NCBI RefSeq assembly: GCF_031455095.1
Contig: NZ_JAVDSB010000005.1
Location: 62,001-126,000 of the forward strand
DNA from: Paenibacillus_E qinlingensis_A
Lineage (GTDB): Bacteria > Bacillota > Bacilli > Paenibacillales > NBRC-103111
Length of the DNA: 64,000 nucleotides
Reading direction: 5' to 3'
A model generated the notes under the pieces. That model was not told the DNA's origin. It saw only the letters and a program-made list of their open reading frames with translations, and searched no databases. A program made the position numbers and the translations under genes. Positions 25,936 through 34,028 of this stretch are shown one piece after another; positions within the stretch are counted from its first letter, which is position 1; each line of letters starts with the position of its first letter.

Positions 25936-25986
25936 CACCAAAAAAAGCATGGACTACCCTAGCGGGTTTTCCATACTTTTTTGGTG
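25936..25986 (+). terminator. rho-independent terminator after the IF-3-like gene
   Basis: CACCAAAAAA and TTTTTTGGTG form the outer stem and GCATGGA with TCCATAC the inner one. The A and T runs could make it work in both directions. Confidence 0.8.
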
Positions 25987-26427
25987 CGGCTATTGGGGGT
26001 CCGCGGACGAAACTTTACTAGCTCGAAAGGCGATCTCACTTCACCTGCTAGTCCCTTGATCTCACTTCCATAAACTCATCCTCTAGCGTCACTTATCACG
26101 CTTGTTCCTTGATGCCACTTCAGTCACCAGTTTTCCTTACTCAGCACCAGCCAAACGTAACTAGCACCAGCCCTCCCTCAACCAACGCCAGTTGAACATA
26201 ATTAACAGGAAAAAGTACAGTTAATTTCTTCGGAATTACTCTTTATAACCAAATAACTGGAAAAAATCCATCTAATCTGATGCTTTTTCCAAGAAAACAA
26301 ATTAATGCTCTAAATTAACGACATATTTTCCATTTAAATGTTAATTTTGATCCCAATGAGCAAAAATAGATGTACTATTTCCAGTTAAAATACGAAGATA
26401 GAAGCAAGGAACGAGCTAATTCCCAAA
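25987..26427. other. intergenic region with repeat element
   Basis: No gene seen. The left part (26020-26170) has loosely repeated words (GATCTCACTT, TCACTT, CACCAGC). The right part holds the element at 26254-26388 with inverted TAACTGGAAA ends. Confidence 0.55.
26254..26388. repeat. element with TAACTGGAAA / TTTCCAGTTA inverted ends (copy A)
   Basis: The left end TAACTGGAAAAAATCCATCT and the right end TGTACTATTTCCAGTTAA match the ends of a second element at 60597-60783 (18 of 20 bases at the left; 16 of 18 at the right). The ends are inverted relative to each other. The inside is AT-rich and non-coding. Confidence 0.6.
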
Positions 26428-27282
26428 CTAGGTGATGATTGTAATTGCTTGTGAGCCCATGAGCTCCCAAGCTTCTTTAAAAGCAGCCAAGGAGTAGGTC
26501 TCTTGCTCACCCGTCATCGGGTCGTTCATGTAGGCGTAATCATCGTCCCATCCTGTAAGGAGAAGGGTGTGCTCCGGCTGATACCAAGGAACGAGCTCGC
26601 CTGCTTCGTCTTCCCACTCCAAATCCAAGTATGGCGTGTCCATATGCTCAGTAGCCCAGATCATTGCTGGGCTGCCATGCGCGATAACCTCAAGCAAATC
26701 GTCAAAGGTGGTTCCTGTCAAATCGCGAATATGACCAGGCAGCCACTGATTCATCAGCTTGGCAACAGGGGCGTGATAAATGCCATAGCCGACATCAAAG
26801 GGATCGCCAACAAAGACATCTTTGGGATTGGAACCGACGAAGGCGCCGTCTTCATTTTCGTAAGGCATGTCCCCTTTGGGTAAGGCATCAGCGACCTCAG
26901 CTTTGGTTATCGGTAATCCAGCCCAATTCAGCAGCATAGTGGCAGCGACTGCCTCACAACCATTGGGCAGCTCAGGGAGCTGTGAGATGGCGGGAATGGC
27001 TTGTAGTTGGACATGATGCGCAGTGAGGGTGGGTGCTTCAGCTTCATCTGTTGTTGTTTGGTTAGTCGTAGTCGTGGATGCTACCTCGGCTGTAATCGTT
27101 TTAGCGGGTGATGGGATTTCCGTGGCCTTTTCCGATGCCAGATGCTGCTCAGGTATTTCTCCATTTGGTCTGGATAGCGTGACAAGTTGATTCGCAGCGG
27201 GATAATGGGATTTTATAAGTGGAATAAGTGTCATGCTGAACAAAACGAGCAATAGAAGTGTAAGTAATTTGAGTTTCTTCAT
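26428..27282 (-). CDS. C39-like cysteine peptidase domain protein, exported
   Basis: About 284 residues. One N-terminal hydrophobic segment (a signal or anchor), a Thr/Ala-rich linker of about 60 residues, then a Peptidase_C39_2 papain-like domain. The likely catalytic Cys is in ELPNGCEAVAATMLLNWAG, the His in YQPEHTLLLTGWDDD and the Asp/Asn in YMNDPMTG. Members are surface proteins of unknown substrate. The ATG at 27282 (MKKLKL) gives a normal signal start; an ATG three codons upstream is also possible. Confidence 0.78.
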   Translation of the reverse strand: MKKLKLLTLLLLVLFSMTLIPLIKSHYPAANQLVTLSRPNGEIPEQHLASEKATEIPSPAKTITAEVASTTTTNQTTTDEAEAPTLTAHHVQLQAIPAISQLPELPNGCEAVAATMLLNWAGLPITKAEVADALPKGDMPYENEDGAFVGSNPKDVFVGDPFDVGYGIYHAPVAKLMNQWLPGHIRDLTGTTFDDLLEVIAHGSPAMIWATEHMDTPYLDLEWEDEAGELVPWYQPEHTLLLTGWDDDYAYMNDPMTGEQETYSLAAFKEAWELMGSQAITIIT

Positions 27283-27442
27283 GTAGCACATCCGTTCCTG
27301 TCAATGTTCTCATTACATCATGGGCGGATAGAGAATGCAAGATAGGATATCCAAAATATGCCTTTGACACATACGACACAGCTTTACTCGCATAGACTAG
27401 GTAAACAAGCATTGTCAAAGAAGATGACTGTGGAGGCATGGG

Positions 27443-28690
27443 ATGAAACGTTTCTATTTATGGTGCGCAGCGGCTTTTGCTAGTTATGCCGTTCTCGTGA
27501 TTGTATATTTCATGAAAGGGGATTTATTTCAAATTCCTATGTCATTAGTGGGCACTGCAGCGGATCCCAATACGTTCATGACCCATGCAGAAATTGCCAA
27601 AGCGGAGACGCTTTCGCGGATTCACTCATTAACCTTTTTCATAAGTTCTCCCTTGCAAATTGGGGTGACCGTTGCTTTATTCGGCATTGCCGTCAGCTTC
27701 CGTCAACTTGCGGAGAAAGTATTCCGAGCTTCATTCCTGCAATTACTCTTCTTTATCGTGCTTTTTACGCTCGTTATGGACGTGCTGTTTCTACCGATTG
27801 ATGTATTTTTGTTTAAAATCGATCAAGCCTACGGCATCTCCAATGAGACACCTATCCTTTTTCTAAAGGATTACATGAAAACTTTTTCCATAGATATCGT
27901 GGGCACGATCGTGATGGTTGTTATTTTTAGATGGATCTCTAAGTGGAGTCCTAAGCGTTGGTGGGTTTGGCTGTGGTTGATTTCCATTCCATTGATCCTG
28001 TTTGTCACATTTATTCAGCCTGTGGTGTTGGACCCGTTGTACAATCAATTTCAACCACTTCAAAATCAAGAACTTAAGGCGCAAATTCTGGATCTCGCTG
28101 CCAAATCACAGATTCCGACTGATCAGGTTTACGAAGTTAACATGTCAGAAAGAACGAATACGATTAACGCTTACGTGAATGGCATTGGTGGCAATGCGCG
28201 TATTGTGCTGTGGGATACGATTTTGAATAAGCTGCAGCCAGCTGAAATTCTGACCGTCATGGCGCACGAGATGGGACATTATGTAGAACGTCATATTTAT
28301 TGGGGAATTGCTTATGGTGTTGCCCTAAGTTTTGTAGGTTTCTGGCTGGCCTTTCATGCATACCGATTGATCTTGAAGCGATGGGGTTCGCTGTGGGGAA
28401 TGCGCGGGGAGAGGGATTTAGCGTCTTTGCCGATTCTGCTAGTGCTTATTTCGCTGATGGGCTTCCTTTCGTCACCGGCACAAAATGCTTTCTCCAGGGT
28501 GATCGAACATCGGGCAGACGTCTATGCGATGAAAATGACAGGAGATGGCGATGCGGCGATTCGCGCTTTTCAGCATATTGCCAAAGAGAATCTCAGTCCA
28601 GTCACGCAGCCTAAGCTCGTACAGTGGTTCCGCGGCTCTCATCCGACGATTGAGGAGCGAATTATGTATTTCGAGCAGTTTAGGAAGTAG
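27443..28690 (+). CDS. M48 family zinc metallopeptidase (Ste24/CAAX-protease-like)
   Basis: 415 residues with about seven membrane helices. HEMGH at 275-279 binds zinc and supplies the catalytic Glu; the third ligand is probably the Glu of RVIEHRADVYAMKM. The N-terminal membrane region and the ERTNTINAYVNGIGGNARIV stretch are typical of the Ste24p group. Bacterial members take part in membrane protein quality control or peptide processing. It is divergent from the C39-like gene and ends at a bidirectional terminator. Confidence 0.87.
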   Translation: MKRFYLWCAAAFASYAVLVIVYFMKGDLFQIPMSLVGTAADPNTFMTHAEIAKAETLSRIHSLTFFISSPLQIGVTVALFGIAVSFRQLAEKVFRASFLQLLFFIVLFTLVMDVLFLPIDVFLFKIDQAYGISNETPILFLKDYMKTFSIDIVGTIVMVVIFRWISKWSPKRWWVWLWLISIPLILFVTFIQPVVLDPLYNQFQPLQNQELKAQILDLAAKSQIPTDQVYEVNMSERTNTINAYVNGIGGNARIVLWDTILNKLQPAEILTVMAHEMGHYVERHIYWGIAYGVALSFVGFWLAFHAYRLILKRWGSLWGMRGERDLASLPILLVLISLMGFLSSPAQNAFSRVIEHRADVYAMKMTGDGDAAIRAFQHIAKENLSPVTQPKLVQWFRGSHPTIEERIMYFEQFRK

Positions 28691-28710
28691 GGAGTTAGTA
28701 GGCAAAATCA

Positions 28711-28757
28711 AAAAGCACGAATGCTCACCTACATACATAGGCAGCTTTCGTGCTTTT
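28711..28757. terminator. bidirectional terminator between convergent genes
   Basis: AAAAGCACGAA pairs with TTCGTGCTTTT. A-rich and T-rich flanks on either side serve both the M48 gene and the minus-strand Nfu_N-HEAT gene. Confidence 0.8.
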
Positions 28758-28765
28758 ATTAGTAA

Positions 28766-29908
28766 TTAGTCGTTTCTACGTGTCATTTGCTGCCATACAG
28801 AGCCTTCAGCAGCATGGCCGCCTTCAATGCGCTCGAGCGCGATCTTCACTTGCATACGAACCTCAAATTCGGTGTCGTCTGCTGCTTGCTTTAGATCCTC
28901 AAGCACGCTCCGGTCGCCTACTTCATATAGGAAACGCGCAGCCCGCCAACGGACGAGCTTGTTGCGGTCTTTGAGCGCCTTGGCCATCGCCGGCATAGCG
29001 GCGGGGTCGCCGAGATCGGACAGTGTATCGCCTGCTGTCCGACGAACAGAAGGTGTATCGTCCTCGAGGGCACGATACAGATAGGGCAGTACCTCGGGTT
29101 CCTTGATATCCCCGAGGTACACCGTGGCCAGTCGCCGAAGCGACGTGTTCTCGTCCTGCAACGCAGTGACGAGAAGGGACAGCGTCTCTAGCGACGGCTG
29201 GATCTTTTGAAGCGCGGCGTAGCGCAGCTTCCAGTCACTGCTGCGCAGCCCCTCAGCGGCTGCGACAAGATCTTCTGCGGCGGCCTCCGGAGCCGCAGGG
29301 GTGTCGGAGGTCTCCTGCATCGCGCGGGAGACCAGCTCTTCCAAGCGGGCATCGTCGTAAGAAGCGTCCAGTTCCTGGACGACTTCGCCCGCGATGTCCG
29401 ACAGCTCGCCGTAGCGGACGCCGAGCTCCTCGAGCTTCCGCTCTTTGATCAGGTTCGGCGAAGCCGTACCTGCGCGCACCGCGGCCTGCGTGAAGCGTTC
29501 CGGCATAGCGACGCGCGCTTCTTCTGAGCCTGCGCGTACCCTCACCTGGAGCGGAATACCGCGAAACATTTGCACGAGCACCTGCGCTTCGCCGAAAGCG
29601 GCCTCAGCCGCAGGTTGCTCGGCAGCCAATCCAGCGCTAGTCGCTCCCTGAGCTTCTCCATAAATTTCTCGCGCTTGCGCCAGGATGAACTGCCAGTCCC
29701 CCTTGGAGCTGCGATCTACCGCAATGAAATCAGCTGCGTGAAACACACTGATGACGCCGGGCACAGCAAGTAACTTCTGCACGTCCTCGGGAGCGTTAAT
29801 TGCATTCTTTTTCGTATATGTTTCTCGGACGCCAGCCGGTAAGGATTCATCCATATTGAGCTTCATAGAATTCGGGCTGGGTGTTGGTTCGATAGAAATG
29901 ATTTTCAT
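28766..29908 (-). CDS. Nfu_N domain and HEAT-repeat protein (CvfC-like)
   Basis: About 380 residues. The first 85 residues are an Nfu/NifU N-terminal domain (SIEPTPSPNSMKLNMD, then LLAVPGVISVFHAADFIAVD). The rest is a linker and then PBS-lyase/HEAT repeats (LRYAALQKIQPSLETLSLLV, LRRLATVYLGDIKEPEVLPY, VRRTAGDTLSDLGDPAAMPA, VRWRAARFLYEVGD). The same architecture is known as conserved virulence factor C in staphylococci; its biochemistry is unclear. The ATG at 29908 has AAGGAG nine bases upstream. The middle of the gene (28900-29640) is very GC-rich. Confidence 0.85.
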   Translation of the reverse strand: MKIISIEPTPSPNSMKLNMDESLPAGVRETYTKKNAINAPEDVQKLLAVPGVISVFHAADFIAVDRSSKGDWQFILAQAREIYGEAQGATSAGLAAEQPAAEAAFGEAQVLVQMFRGIPLQVRVRAGSEEARVAMPERFTQAAVRAGTASPNLIKERKLEELGVRYGELSDIAGEVVQELDASYDDARLEELVSRAMQETSDTPAAPEAAAEDLVAAAEGLRSSDWKLRYAALQKIQPSLETLSLLVTALQDENTSLRRLATVYLGDIKEPEVLPYLYRALEDDTPSVRRTAGDTLSDLGDPAAMPAMAKALKDRNKLVRWRAARFLYEVGDRSVLEDLKQAADDTEFEVRMQVKIALERIEGGHAAEGSVWQQMTRRND

Positions 29909-29961
29909 TACATTCAACTCCTTAATAAGAACGGATCGACGCTGATGTTGATTCGTTAGAT

Positions 29962-29996
29962 GAAAAGGCCCGGACGGGGAACCGTCCAGGCCTTAA
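29962..29996 (-). terminator. terminator of the guanylate kinase-like gene
   Basis: AAGGCCCGGACGG pairs with CCGTCCAGGCCTT around four bases, with a short T-run on the minus strand. Confidence 0.75.
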
Positions 29997-30019
29997 TCGG
30001 CAGCTAGTGCCCTTCGTTT

Positions 30020-30607
30020 CTAGTCTAAGTCGACTAGGTTACGATTTAAATATAGATCTAACGTTTTGGTAAGATCAAAAACCGTATGCGCCAAGTCCAC
30101 ATTTTCAAAAACATGATCACATTGGTCACGGTAGGCTAATTCATTTTCGTAATCAGACAAATATTTAGAGGCGATTTCTTCCGAATCTCCGCTTTCTTTC
30201 ATCCGCTCTTCCAGTGTGTCTCGCTGGGCATAAATGAAAATTTGGACGACGCGGTCGCCATATAGCTTTTTGAGCGTTTCGGCGCCAAAACGATTCAAAA
30301 TCAAGTAAATGCTGCCACTTTGCAGGAACATGCGCTCAATATCTGCGCTTTTGATCCCGTATAGATGGTCATTTACGGTGCTAACCTCAATAAATTCGTC
30401 GCCAGCTTGTGCCTGAACAAATTGGGCGGGGGAGATGAAGTGATAATCCTGACCATCTTCCTCTGTCGGTTTCGGAGGTCGGGTGGTGTAGGAAATCACT
30501 TGTTTCATTCCCAAGGTGGAGCCGGACATTTCGGCAACGGTTTTACGACCTGCCCCGTGCGGGCCAGTGAATACAAAAATCATTTCCTTATCCTTTAATG
30601 CGTACAT
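30020..30607 (-). CDS. divergent guanylate kinase-like protein
   Basis: 195 residues with the guanylate kinase fold. The P-loop reads GPHGAGRKT (15-23): the position of the Walker A Lys is Arg21, with Lys22 next to it, whereas standard enzymes have GKG(T/S). The GMP-binding part is SYTTRPPKPTEEDGQDYHFI (39-58) and EFIEVSTVNDHLYGI, close to but not identical with the family pattern. It may phosphorylate GMP poorly, use another substrate, or be non-catalytic. AAGGAGG lies eight bases before the ATG. It stands alone; a canonical gmk would normally be near rpoZ. Confidence 0.8.
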   Translation of the reverse strand: MYALKDKEMIFVFTGPHGAGRKTVAEMSGSTLGMKQVISYTTRPPKPTEEDGQDYHFISPAQFVQAQAGDEFIEVSTVNDHLYGIKSADIERMFLQSGSIYLILNRFGAETLKKLYGDRVVQIFIYAQRDTLEERMKESGDSEEIASKYLSDYENELAYRDQCDHVFENVDLAHTVFDLTKTLDLYLNRNLVDLD

Positions 30608-30762
30608 GGAACATACCTCCTTCGATTGGATGGGGGGGTAAATCCTAAGTGCGTGAACGGGGTGAAACGATTTTTGCCCTGTAGAAACTTAATTAACCAT
30701 ACCTATAGTTTACAACGTAAGCCTTAATTGGTAAAGACTCGCATGAAATCGCTTCATTTCTT

Positions 30763-32844
30763 TTAGCGCTTTCCGCCGCCGCCGCGTGTGCCTCTTGGCG
30801 CACTACCGCGAGCGCCGCCTTGACCGCCGCCGCGCGGGCTGCTTGGTCTGTCGCCGCGAGGCGCGCCACCGCGTGACCCGAAGCTGTCGCCACGAGGTGC
30901 TGCGCTACGCGCACCACGCTCGTCACTGCGCCCGCGAGGGGCACCGCTCGTGCGAGCGCCGAAGCTTTCACCGCGAGGAGCACCGCCTGAGCGAGCACCG
31001 AAGCCCTCACCGCGAGGAGCACCGCCTGAGCGAGCGCCGAAGCCTTCGCCGCGAGGAGCACCGCCTGAGCGAGCGCCGAAGCCCTCGCCGCGAGGAGCAC
31101 CGCCTGAGCGAGCGCCGAAGCCCTCGCCGTGAGGCGCGGCACTGCGTGCTGCGCCATCGCCACGGCCCTTGCCGCCGCGAAGCGTGCGAGATGCGCTAGC
31201 CGCGTCATCGCGACCTGCGCCAGCGTACTTGTTGTATGGCGAGTAGGACTTATCGCCATGCGGAGCTGAACGCTTGCGCTCAGTACCTTCGCCGCCGCCC
31301 TTATAGGAACCTGTTACGCGTGCTTTCGCAGCGCCCATGTTCGTGCCGCGGGCTGGGGCAGCATTCGTTGTTGTTGCTTCATGGATGACTGTTGCGCGTC
31401 CCCATGTATTCGGGCTGCGCTCCGAGTTCACCTTAGCCGGTCTTTCGCCTGGACGTCCAGCACCAGCTGAACCGCCGCGTGAACCGAATTTATCGCTTTT
31501 GCCGCCAAAGCCTGTTTTACGCTCGCTGCCGTATTGCATATTCGAACGATCGCCACGCAATTCGCGCGCGCCAGGTCTTCCAGCACGTCCGCCGCTGCTG
31601 CGTTGCTCTGGGGCACCGCTGCGGTCATTACGTCTACCACCGCGCGAAGAAGCACCAGCTCCGCCTTTACGCGCAGACCCTCTGCCATCTTGTTCAACGA
31701 AGTCCTCTGTTCTGGAACGAACGACACGTCTTTGTTGTCCATCGGCACCGCGCAATGACATTTTGATTCCTTTTTCAATGAGCTCAATCGTCGGCATATC
31801 TCTTTGTGTTGCGAAGGTCACAGCAACGCCTGACTCTCCAGCACGGCCAGTTCTGCCAATCCGATGGATATAGCTTTCGGCATCTTGTGGTACATCATAA
31901 TTGAAGATATGCGTTACGCCTTCAACATCTAAACCGCGAGCTGCGATATCCGTAGCGACTAGGAGTTCGATACGACCTTCTCTAAAACGCTTCATTACTT
32001 GCTCACGTTTCGCTTGCGATAGGTCACCATGCAGCTCATCTGACATCAAACCGATTTCTTGCAAAGTTTCATTGAGCGCGATCGCTTTGGCTTTGGTCCG
32101 ACAAAAAATCATCGCGAGATAAGGTCTATATTGTTTGATTGCAGCAATAAGAGCATCCGGTTTTTCACGATCAGTTGTAGGAATAAGGACCTGCTGAATT
32201 TCAGTCAAGGTAACTTGTTTACTTTGAATTTTTATTTCTTTTGCTTCCTTCATATAAGCCTTAGACAGATTGATGACCTGTTCGGGCATTGTAGCAGAGA
32301 AGAGCAGCGTTTGGCGGTAAGGAGACGTTTGGGCAATGATATCTTTAACTTCGTGCAAGAAGCCCATGTGCAGCATTTGGTCCGCTTCATCTAATACAAG
32401 GATTTTCAATTTATAGAAGTTAATAGAACCGCGGCGAAGATGATCAAGCAATCTTCCTGGTGTTCCTACTACTATATGTATGTTACCTTGCAGCTTTCTA
32501 AGCTGTTTTTCTACATCTTGCCCGCCGTAAGCGGCTAGGACCTTAGCGCCTGTAATTGGAACCAGGGTTTTTAATTCATTGCTGATTTGAATCGCTAACT
32601 CACGAGTAGGCGTAAGAATAAGCGCCTGAACGTCTGAGCTTTCTACATCAATGGTTTCTAATATAGGAAGTACAAAGGCAAGGGTTTTACCTGTACCTGT
32701 CTGAGCTTGAGCGATAACGTCCGAACCTTTCAACAAGACAGGAATGGCTTCCCGTTGAATGGGGGTCGGTTCTACGACACCTTGATTTTGCAAAACTTGA
32801 ACTAATTGTTCTCTGATACCTAATGAGGCAAATCCATTTGACAT
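30763..32844 (-). CDS. DEAD-box RNA helicase with RG-rich repeat tail
   Basis: About 693 residues. The core (1-370) has the Q motif (EPTPIQREAIP), AQTGTGKT, PTRELAIQ, VLDEADQM, FSATMP, and HRIGRTGRAG, so it is an ATP-dependent RNA helicase of the CshA/DeaD type, involved in cold adaptation, ribosome assembly and mRNA decay. The last 300 residues are a disordered Gly/Arg/Ser-rich tail with five near-identical 13-residue repeats (GEGFGARSGGAPR). The start at 32844 (MSNGFASLGI) is chosen by homology; its ribosome site GGGAG is 14 bases away. The long tail is unusual in extent. Confidence 0.92.
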   Translation of the reverse strand: MSNGFASLGIREQLVQVLQNQGVVEPTPIQREAIPVLLKGSDVIAQAQTGTGKTLAFVLPILETIDVESSDVQALILTPTRELAIQISNELKTLVPITGAKVLAAYGGQDVEKQLRKLQGNIHIVVGTPGRLLDHLRRGSINFYKLKILVLDEADQMLHMGFLHEVKDIIAQTSPYRQTLLFSATMPEQVINLSKAYMKEAKEIKIQSKQVTLTEIQQVLIPTTDREKPDALIAAIKQYRPYLAMIFCRTKAKAIALNETLQEIGLMSDELHGDLSQAKREQVMKRFREGRIELLVATDIAARGLDVEGVTHIFNYDVPQDAESYIHRIGRTGRAGESGVAVTFATQRDMPTIELIEKGIKMSLRGADGQQRRVVRSRTEDFVEQDGRGSARKGGAGASSRGGRRNDRSGAPEQRSSGGRAGRPGARELRGDRSNMQYGSERKTGFGGKSDKFGSRGGSAGAGRPGERPAKVNSERSPNTWGRATVIHEATTTNAAPARGTNMGAAKARVTGSYKGGGEGTERKRSAPHGDKSYSPYNKYAGAGRDDAASASRTLRGGKGRGDGAARSAAPHGEGFGARSGGAPRGEGFGARSGGAPRGEGFGARSGGAPRGEGFGARSGGAPRGESFGARTSGAPRGRSDERGARSAAPRGDSFGSRGGAPRGDRPSSPRGGGQGGARGSAPRGTRGGGGKR
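30934..31128 (-). repeat. 39-bp coding tandem repeat, five copies
   Basis: Five in-frame units encode GEGFGARSGGAPR, with the last reading GESFGARTSGAPR. The DNA of the units is almost identical too, with only a few silent changes, so the array is probably young and prone to change in copy number. Confidence 0.9.
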
Positions 32845-32893
32845 GGGTAATTGGCCAGCTCCCTTTTTCCTTCTTAGTAAAGACGATTCCCTC

Positions 32894-32922
32894 ATTGTAC
32901 AGGAATGAAAGACAAATGAAAA
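32894..32922 (-). promoter_or_regulatory. candidate promoter of the DEAD-box helicase gene
   Basis: Minus-strand TTTTCA (32922-32917), 17-base spacer, TACAAT (32899-32894). About 50 bases before the start codon. Confidence 0.45.
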
Positions 32923-33054
32923 CAGGAGCTGACCCACAAGCAGAAATAAACCACTTTATTAATAGAAGTTTTACATGCTGGTTGTGCTCCAAGAGACATA
33001 GTAAGACCCCCTAAGAGAAATAAAGCTTCCTGTAGGAGGTTAGCCCTAATCTAT

Positions 33055-33750
33055 CTAGTCATGAGGTAGAGATTGTGCCGTTCCAAACACACGAGTAACC
33101 GTCTGATTAAAATCCGTTAATAGCGGCATAAGCGAGTGGCCTTTCCAGCTTTCTTGTGCGTAGTTATTCATTTTATTGAGAAAATCTCGATTCGCCGATA
33201 TATAAACGTCCATGAGATCTGGTTTTAAGACACGCAGCTTCTCTGCTATCGCCTGTTTAAAGGGATGAGAGAGTAAATCATGATGTATGGCCGTTTCATA
33301 ACTATTGTAACCTTTATTTAGATCATTAGACGGTAAAGAGTCATCATAAGGGTTATCAGCGTTGTAAATTCCTTTTGTCGTTCCCTGGTTATTCGTTTCT
33401 TTGGTCCATCCTTTTGTCCCGACGGCACTGCTATCCATCATTAATGCAACATAGGCATTCTGATTCGTAATCATGACTAAAGCCGTATTGACTCCGTCCA
33501 TGGTGTGCAATTGATCTGAAAGATATTGACTATACTCTAGCTTCGTATTGTTGTGCGTTACGGGACCAGAGAGTTGTTGTACTTGATAGGATCTTTCATT
33601 TTGACCAGATTTGTCGACATGAACGCCAAAATTCGAGCTTGTAGAGTCATCGCGATCGCCTCTGTACTGTTTACCGCTAGTACCACACGCAGATAATGTG
33701 AGCAGTAGGAATATGATTCCACAAATCGGAAAACCTAACTTCCTGAACAT
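33055..33750 (-). CDS. YhcN/YlaJ family sporulation lipoprotein
   Basis: About 231 residues. Signal peptide with lipobox TLSA-C (C22), then the YhcN/YlaJ domain: LSDQLHTMDGVNTALVMITNQNAYVAL, and the ending LRVLKPDLMDVYISANRDFL. Members are lipoproteins of the spore or mother cell, with a role in spore coat/cortex or germination. The insertion around NNQGTTKGIYNADNPYDDSL is longer than in short relatives. GGGAGGT precedes the ATG at 33750. Divergent from the ctaC operon. Confidence 0.85.
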   Translation of the reverse strand: MFRKLGFPICGIIFLLLTLSACGTSGKQYRGDRDDSTSSNFGVHVDKSGQNERSYQVQQLSGPVTHNNTKLEYSQYLSDQLHTMDGVNTALVMITNQNAYVALMMDSSAVGTKGWTKETNNQGTTKGIYNADNPYDDSLPSNDLNKGYNSYETAIHHDLLSHPFKQAIAEKLRVLKPDLMDVYISANRDFLNKMNNYAQESWKGHSLMPLLTDFNQTVTRVFGTAQSLPHD

Positions 33751-33930
33751 AATTAACAGACCTCCCAATACGATTTATTGTCTATAGGATGAGATGTTTC
33801 TGTCTAATTATTCGTGATCACAAATAAAGGCTTTTATGCATAAAGAGGTGGGTGTATGGAAATAACCATGAAGGGAAATATATCGCTACAGACGCTGTTT
33901 AAGAACAATTTGTGAACTCTCCTACAGCGA

Positions 33931-33959
33931 TTGACAAAAAGTTTTCACGAATTTATAGT
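33931..33959 (+). promoter_or_regulatory. strong sigma-A promoter of the cytochrome c oxidase operon
   Basis: TTGACA at 33931-33936, 17-base spacer, TATAGT at 33954-33959. A second TTGACA at 33973-33978 with TAAAAA after 17 bases may be an additional weaker promoter. Confidence 0.7.
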
Positions 33960-34028
33960 TATTAAAGTGAATTGACATGGGCATGGCCTTCGTGGTAAAA
34001 ATATTGTTTTAAAAGTGGGGTTGATACA

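Noticed and set aside
30693..31259. Alanine-rich 188-residue minus-strand frame inside the helicase gene
   Set aside because: It is a shifted frame through the GC-rich repetitive tail of the helicase; the low-complexity composition comes from the repeat, and there is no ribosome site.
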